Positions 60,118-64,000 of a stretch of DNA of 64,000 nt are shown in pieces. The DNA is from Pseudochelatococcus lubricantis. Its GTDB lineage: Bacteria > Pseudomonadota > Alphaproteobacteria > Rhizobiales > Beijerinckiaceae. Below the pieces are notes generated by a model. That model saw nothing but the letters and a program-made list of their open reading frames with translations. It was not told where the DNA came from and did no database searches. Made by a program: the position numbers and the translations under genes. Each line of letters begins with the position of its first letter. The first letter of the stretch is position 1. The stretch spans positions 224,709 through 288,708 of the forward strand of contig NZ_JAASQI010000006.1 in the NCBI RefSeq assembly GCF_011762225.1. The letters run 5' to 3'.

Positions 60118-61344
60118 ATGAGTATCGCTGCCCTTTCCCCGGCGCCTGCGCCCGCCGTGCGCCCGGCTGTCATCCGCGACGACGCGCAGGCGCTCGACGT
60201 GGCGCGCACATTCGCCGACGCCTTCACGCGCGATGCCTCCCTGCGCGACCGCGACCGCCTGCTGCCATGGGACATCCTGCCCGAGTATACCGCCAGCGGC
60301 CTGTGGGGCATCACGGTGCCGAGGGAATATGGCGGGCCGGGCGTTTCTACGGTGACGCTGGCAAAAACCGTCGCCACGCTGGCGAGCGGCGACGGTTCGC
60401 TGGCGCAGATTCCGCAGAACCACTACTATGCGCTGGAGGTGCTGCGCATCGGCGGCACGGCGGAACAGCAGGCGTTCTTCAACGGGCGCGTGCTGGCTGG
60501 CGAGCGCTTCGGCAATGCGCTGGCGGAAATCGGTGCGCGCGACTTCAAACGCCGCACGCGACTGGTGCGCGACCCCGCCGGCTGGTATGTGGACGGCCGC
60601 AAATTCTACTGCACCGGCGCGATCTTCGCCCATTGGATCCCGACGCTGACCGTGGCGCAGGAGGATGGCCGGGAGGTCACCTATCTCGTCTTCGTGCCCC
60701 GCACGGCCGAGGGCGTGACCATCGTCGACGACTGGGACGGCTTCGGCCAGCGCGTCACGGGCAGCGGCTCGGTCGTCTTCGAGCGCGTGGCGGTGAAGCC
60801 CGAATGGGTGGTGCCGTTTCTCGCCTCCTTTGAGCGGCCGACGACGATCGGCCCCTTCGCCCAGATCCTGCACGCGGCCATCGATCTCGGCATCGGCTGG
60901 GGCGCGTATCGCGAGATGCTGCCCTTCATTCGCGAGCGTTCCCGCCCCTGGATCGACGCGAAGGTGGAGCGCGCCGCGGACGATCCGCTGCTGCTGGAAC
61001 GGCTCGGCGATGTCTGGCTGAGGCTGACGGCGGCCGAGGCGTTGCTGGAGCGGGCGGGCGAGGCGGTCGATGCCGCGCAGGGGGCGCCGGACGAGGACAG
61101 CGTGGCGCGCGCCTCCGTCGCCGTGGCGGAAGCACGGGTGCTCACCACCACCGCCGGACTTCTTGCCGCCAACAGGCTGTTCGAACTGACGGGCACCTCC
61201 GCCACCTTCGCGCAGGACAACCTCGACCGCTACTGGCGCAACGTCCGCACCCATACCCTGCACGATCCGGTGCGGTGGAAGTATCACGCGGTCGGCAACT
61301 TCTACCTGAACGGCAAACGCCCGCCGCGCCACGGAGCCCTGTGA
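60118..61344 (+). CDS. SfnB/DszC-like flavin-dependent oxidoreductase, second copy
   Basis: This 408-residue paralogue of the preceding gene has the same order of motifs. These are YTASGLWGITVPREYGGPGV, LAQIPQNHYYALEVLRIGG, YVDGRKFYCTGAIFAHWIPT, IVDDWDGFGQRVTGSGSVVF and the C-terminal LDRYWRNVRTHTLHDPVRWK with VGNFYLNGKRPPRHG. It starts 11 bases after the first copy, with GAGAGGG as ribosome site. The two may form a heteromer or act on successive oxidation states. Its stop overlaps the DszA-like start by one base. Confidence 0.9.
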   Translation: MSIAALSPAPAPAVRPAVIRDDAQALDVARTFADAFTRDASLRDRDRLLPWDILPEYTASGLWGITVPREYGGPGVSTVTLAKTVATLASGDGSLAQIPQNHYYALEVLRIGGTAEQQAFFNGRVLAGERFGNALAEIGARDFKRRTRLVRDPAGWYVDGRKFYCTGAIFAHWIPTLTVAQEDGREVTYLVFVPRTAEGVTIVDDWDGFGQRVTGSGSVVFERVAVKPEWVVPFLASFERPTTIGPFAQILHAAIDLGIGWGAYREMLPFIRERSRPWIDAKVERAADDPLLLERLGDVWLRLTAAEALLERAGEAVDAAQGAPDEDSVARASVAVAEARVLTTTAGLLAANRLFELTGTSATFAQDNLDRYWRNVRTHTLHDPVRWKYHAVGNFYLNGKRPPRHGAL

Positions 61345-62744
61345 TGACGGTGAAAAAGCAAATCCTGCTCAATGCCTTCAACATGAACTGCGTCGGGCAC
61401 ATCAACCACGGCTTGTGGACGCACCCGCGCGATACCTCGGCCGACTACAAGACCCTCGGCTATTGGACGTCGCTCGCCCGGACGCTGGAGCGGGGGCTGT
61501 TCGACGGCATCTTCATCGCCGATATCACAGGCGTCTACGACATCTACCAGGGCGGCATCGATCTGACGGCACGGGAGGCGATCCAGTTGCCGGTCAACGA
61601 CCCGACGGTGCTGGTCTCCGGCATGGCGGCGGTGACGGAACACCTCGGCTTCGGCATTACCGTCAACGTCAATACGGAGCACCCCTACACCTTTGCCCGC
61701 CGTTTCTCGACGCTCGATCATCTCACGGGCGGGCGCGTCGGCTGGAACATCGTCACCGGCTATCTCGACAGCGCTGCCCGCGCCGTGGGGCAGGAGGCGC
61801 TGACCGAGCACGACACACGCTACGACCGGGCGGACGAGTATCTGGATCTGCTCTACAAGCTGTGGGAGGGAAGCTGGGCGGACGATGCCGTGCACCGCGA
61901 CCGGGCAGCGCGCGTCTTCACCGATCCCGCGAAGGTGCGGCCCGTTGCCCACGACGGCCGCTTCTACAGGTCGCACGGCTATCACCTGAGCGAGCCCTCC
62001 GTCCAGCGCACACCGGTGTTGTATCAGGCCGGGACGTCCGGACGCGGCAAGCAGTTCGCCGCGCGCCACGCCGAATGCGTGTTCATCTCCGCGCCCAACA
62101 CGACGGTGGCGCGCGAGACCGCCCGCAGCTTGCGGGAACTTGCAGTGGCGTACGGCAGAAAGCCGGATGACATCAAGATATTCGTCGGTATCGCCGTGGT
62201 GCCCGACCGCAGCAGCGCGGCGGCGCGGGAGAAGCTGGCGGACTATGTGCGCCATGCCAATCCCGAGGCGGGCCTCGCGCATTTCGCGGCGAGCACCGGC
62301 ATCGACTTTTCCCGTTACGATCCCGATGAGCCGGTCGCCTACGGGCCGTCGAATGCCATTCAGTCTGCGACGCAACTGGCGCGGAAGCGCGGCTGGACGC
62401 GGCGGCAGCTTCTTGGCCAACTGGGGCTTGGCGGGCGCCATCCGGTGATCGTCGGCGACGCCGTCACCGTTGCCGACGAACTCGCGCGCTGGATCGACGA
62501 GGGCGAGATCGATGGCTTCAACCTCTCGCGCGTCGTCACGCCCGAGACCTATGAAGACTTCATCGACATCGTGGTGCCGGAACTGCAGGAGCGCGGCCTC
62601 TACAAGACGGCCTACGCGGAAGGCTCGCTGCGCAACCGGATTTTCGGCGAGGGCAACAGGCTGCCCGCGCGCCATGCCGCCGGCGCCTATCGTTTCAACG
62701 CCTATCGCCTTCCTTCGGCGGAAGCTTCGGGAGCATCATCATGA
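61344..62744 (+). CDS. DszA/NtaA/SnaA-like FMN-dependent monooxygenase
   Basis: This 466-residue luciferase-fold monooxygenase is close in length to DszA (453). Shared features, recalled from Rhodococcus DszA, are [74 protein letters not shown] and [19 protein letters not shown]. DszA opens a cyclic sulfone to a sulfinate; NtaA and SnaA relatives oxidise other substrates. ATG 61344 overlaps the previous stop by one base (TGATG). Beside SfnB/DszC-like genes and ssuD, a C-S cleaving role is most likely. It uses FMNH2 from a reductase not seen here. Confidence 0.9.
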   Translation: MTVKKQILLNAFNMNCVGHINHGLWTHPRDTSADYKTLGYWTSLARTLERGLFDGIFIADITGVYDIYQGGIDLTAREAIQLPVNDPTVLVSGMAAVTEHLGFGITVNVNTEHPYTFARRFSTLDHLTGGRVGWNIVTGYLDSAARAVGQEALTEHDTRYDRADEYLDLLYKLWEGSWADDAVHRDRAARVFTDPAKVRPVAHDGRFYRSHGYHLSEPSVQRTPVLYQAGTSGRGKQFAARHAECVFISAPNTTVARETARSLRELAVAYGRKPDDIKIFVGIAVVPDRSSAAAREKLADYVRHANPEAGLAHFAASTGIDFSRYDPDEPVAYGPSNAIQSATQLARKRGWTRRQLLGQLGLGGRHPVIVGDAVTVADELARWIDEGEIDGFNLSRVVTPETYEDFIDIVVPELQERGLYKTAYAEGSLRNRIFGEGNRLPARHAAGAYRFNAYRLPSAEASGASS

Positions 62745-63883
62745 GTCTTGAAATTTTCTGGTTCCTGCCGACCTCCGGCGACACCCGCTATCTCGGCAAG
62801 TCCGACTTCGGCCGCAAGCCGACCAACGCCTATCTGCGGCAGATCGCCGTCACCGCCGAGAACCTCGGCTACGACGGACTGCTCATCCCCACCGGATCGA
62901 GCTGCCTCGACCCGTGGGTGACGGCATCGAGCCTGGTGCCTGTGACCAGCCGCATCAAGCTGCTGGTGGCGCTACGCACCTCGCTGAGCGGCCCCACCGC
63001 CTCCGCCCGGCAGGCGGCGGCGCTCGACGAGGCGCTGGGCGGCCGCCTGCTGCTCAACGTGGTACCGGGCGGCGACGCCAAGGAACTCGCGGCCGACGGC
63101 GTGTTCTACGATCACGACACGCGCTACGAGGCGGCCGACGAGTTCCTCGGCGTCTGGCGGCGGCTGTTGCAGGGCGAGACGGTCGATTTCGCCGGCGATC
63201 ACATCAAGGTCGAGGGCGCGCGCAATTTCCACCCGGCGGTGCAGCAGCCCTATCCGCCGCTCTATTTCGGCGGCTCGTCGCCCGCCGCTCACGAACTCGC
63301 GGCCAGGCATGTCGACGCCTATCTGACGTGGGGCGAACCGCCGGCGGCGGTGGCGGAGAAGATCGCCGACGTGCGCCGGCGCGCCGAAAAGTACGGGCGG
63401 ACGGTACGTTTCGGCGTGCGGCTGCACGTCATCGTGCGCGAGACCGCCGCGGAGGCGTGGGCGGATGCCGACCGTCTCATCAGCAAGCTCACGGACGAGG
63501 ACATCCGCCTCGCGCAGGAGAACTATTCCCGCATGGATTCGGAAGGGCAGAGGCGGATGGCCGCCCTGCACAGCGGGCGGCGCGACAGGCTGGAAGTGAG
63601 CCCGAATCTGTGGGCGGGCGTCGGCCTCGTGCGCGGGGGGGCGGGCACGGCGCTGGTGGGCGACGGGCAGACCGTCGTCGAGCGGCTCAAGGAGTATGCC
63701 GATCTCGGCGTCGACACCTTCGTGCTCTCCGGCTATCCGCATCTGGAGGAAGCGATCCGCTTCGCCGAACTCGCTTTCCCCTACCTGCCCGGCAAGCAGC
63801 CCGTGACGGTCCGCGATCAGGCGCTGACCGGCGGGGCCTTCGATATCCGCGCGAGCGAGCCGAAGCAGAGGGCGTCGGCATGA
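62741..63883 (+). CDS. ssuD: FMNH2-dependent alkanesulfonate monooxygenase
   Basis: This 380-residue enzyme closely follows E. coli SsuD (381 residues). It has [30 protein letters not shown] with Cys55 (SsuD Cys54), [23 protein letters not shown] and [39 protein letters not shown] and [12 protein letters not shown] complete the match. It splits sulfonates to an aldehyde and sulfite. It overlaps the DszA-like gene by 4 bases and the next gene by 4 bases. The ssuABC transporter and the ssuE flavin reductase are not in the window. Confidence 0.95.
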   Translation: MSLEIFWFLPTSGDTRYLGKSDFGRKPTNAYLRQIAVTAENLGYDGLLIPTGSSCLDPWVTASSLVPVTSRIKLLVALRTSLSGPTASARQAAALDEALGGRLLLNVVPGGDAKELAADGVFYDHDTRYEAADEFLGVWRRLLQGETVDFAGDHIKVEGARNFHPAVQQPYPPLYFGGSSPAAHELAARHVDAYLTWGEPPAAVAEKIADVRRRAEKYGRTVRFGVRLHVIVRETAAEAWADADRLISKLTDEDIRLAQENYSRMDSEGQRRMAALHSGRRDRLEVSPNLWAGVGLVRGGAGTALVGDGQTVVERLKEYADLGVDTFVLSGYPHLEEAIRFAELAFPYLPGKQPVTVRDQALTGGAFDIRASEPKQRASA

Positions 63884-64000
63884 GCGCGTCGCATCCCGTC
63901 ATCGATATGCGCTGCCGGCCGGCCTACCTGCACGACTTCTTCGGCGCGACCCCCGGCACCGCCGCCTACGAGACAGCCCGCTGGCTGAACCGGCGGGTCG
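63880..64000 (+). CDS. Start of a putative amidohydrolase-family gene (partial)
   Basis: The ATG overlaps the ssuD stop by 4 bases, and the frame stays open to the window edge (40 codons). The peptide starts [20 protein letters not shown]. The pattern VIDxRxRP at the extreme N-terminus is seen in amidohydrolase-2 proteins, where VIDxHxH is the metal motif; here the HxH is replaced by RCR. The call is tentative, supported by another amidohydrolase gene at 45834-46787 in the same island. Confidence 0.45.
   Translation, partial: MSASHPVIDMRCRPAYLHDFFGATPGTAAYETARWLNRRV

Noticed and set aside
59707-61344. A long frame that would fuse extra sequence to the second SfnB-like protein; similar apparent fusions at 30334-32271, 33221-35239 and 13097-14356
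   Set aside because: The extra N-terminal parts lie over a neighbouring real gene in another frame and have no family similarity. An internal ATG with a good ribosome site, or in the case of 13097-14356 a normal family N-terminus, explains each gene.
44653-64000. A recent mobile island with integrase, tRNA attachment site or insertion sequences
   Set aside because: No integrase, transposase, tRNA or flanking direct repeat is visible in the window. Codon use and GC content look like those of the neighbouring genes. The right end is not in view, so transfer cannot be excluded.

Overview
The window is GC-rich chromosomal DNA of a free-living alphaproteobacterium, most likely of the order Hyphomicrobiales (Rhizobiales). 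The evidence is the gene content: Lrp-type regulators beside alr-dadA and beside a PutA that lacks a DNA-binding domain, a DUF3422 protein, DppD-DppF fused ABC ATPases, and dispersed palindromic intergenic repeats. I cannot name a genus. Coding density is high, genes are often coupled by 1- or 4-base overlaps, and most promoters are short AT-rich islands. I found no rRNA, tRNA, CRISPR array, insertion sequence, phage gene or integrase.

Positions 1-25.6 kb are metabolic housekeeping. They hold an acyl-CoA dehydrogenase with an NDP-forming acyl-CoA synthetase, a TctC-type binding protein, a PhaC-like hydrolase, D-alanine catabolism (Lrp regulator, alr, dadA) and a UvrD-type helicase. Next come S-formylglutathione hydrolase, a YghU-like glutathione transferase, a DUF454 protein, an aromatic-type FAD monooxygenase, an orphan Tat-exported oligopeptide-type binding protein, panB-panC, putR-putA, a DUF3422 protein and SelO.

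Positions 25.8-44.5 kb look like a phosphoester-scavenging region. A five-gene operon encodes a dipeptide-type ABC importer with a cytosolic metallophosphoesterase in the middle, and a PhnF-like GntR regulator is divergent from it. Then come an inositol-monophosphatase-family enzyme and a ROK repressor, a 919-residue glycerophosphodiester phosphodiesterase with RTX repeats, an AfuABC/FbpABC-type importer, and a periplasmic phytase-like esterase. Two PHO-box-like direct repeats lie upstream of the last two units.

Positions 44.6-64.0 kb, running off the right edge, look like an organosulfur-scavenging island. It carries four acyl-CoA-dehydrogenase-fold flavoproteins (three clearly DszC/SfnB-like), a DszA-like FMN monooxygenase, SsuD, a further luciferase-like monooxygenase, a DszB-like desulfinase with the Cys/His/Arg catalytic set, two amidohydrolases, a LysR regulator, an aldo/keto reductase and a complete dipeptide-type ABC importer split over a divergent promoter. 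Together these could import an organosulfur compound, oxidise it at sulfur, cleave the C-S bond and release sulfite. This 4S-like gene set, with its own importer and regulator, is the most interesting content of the window. The substrate is unknown.
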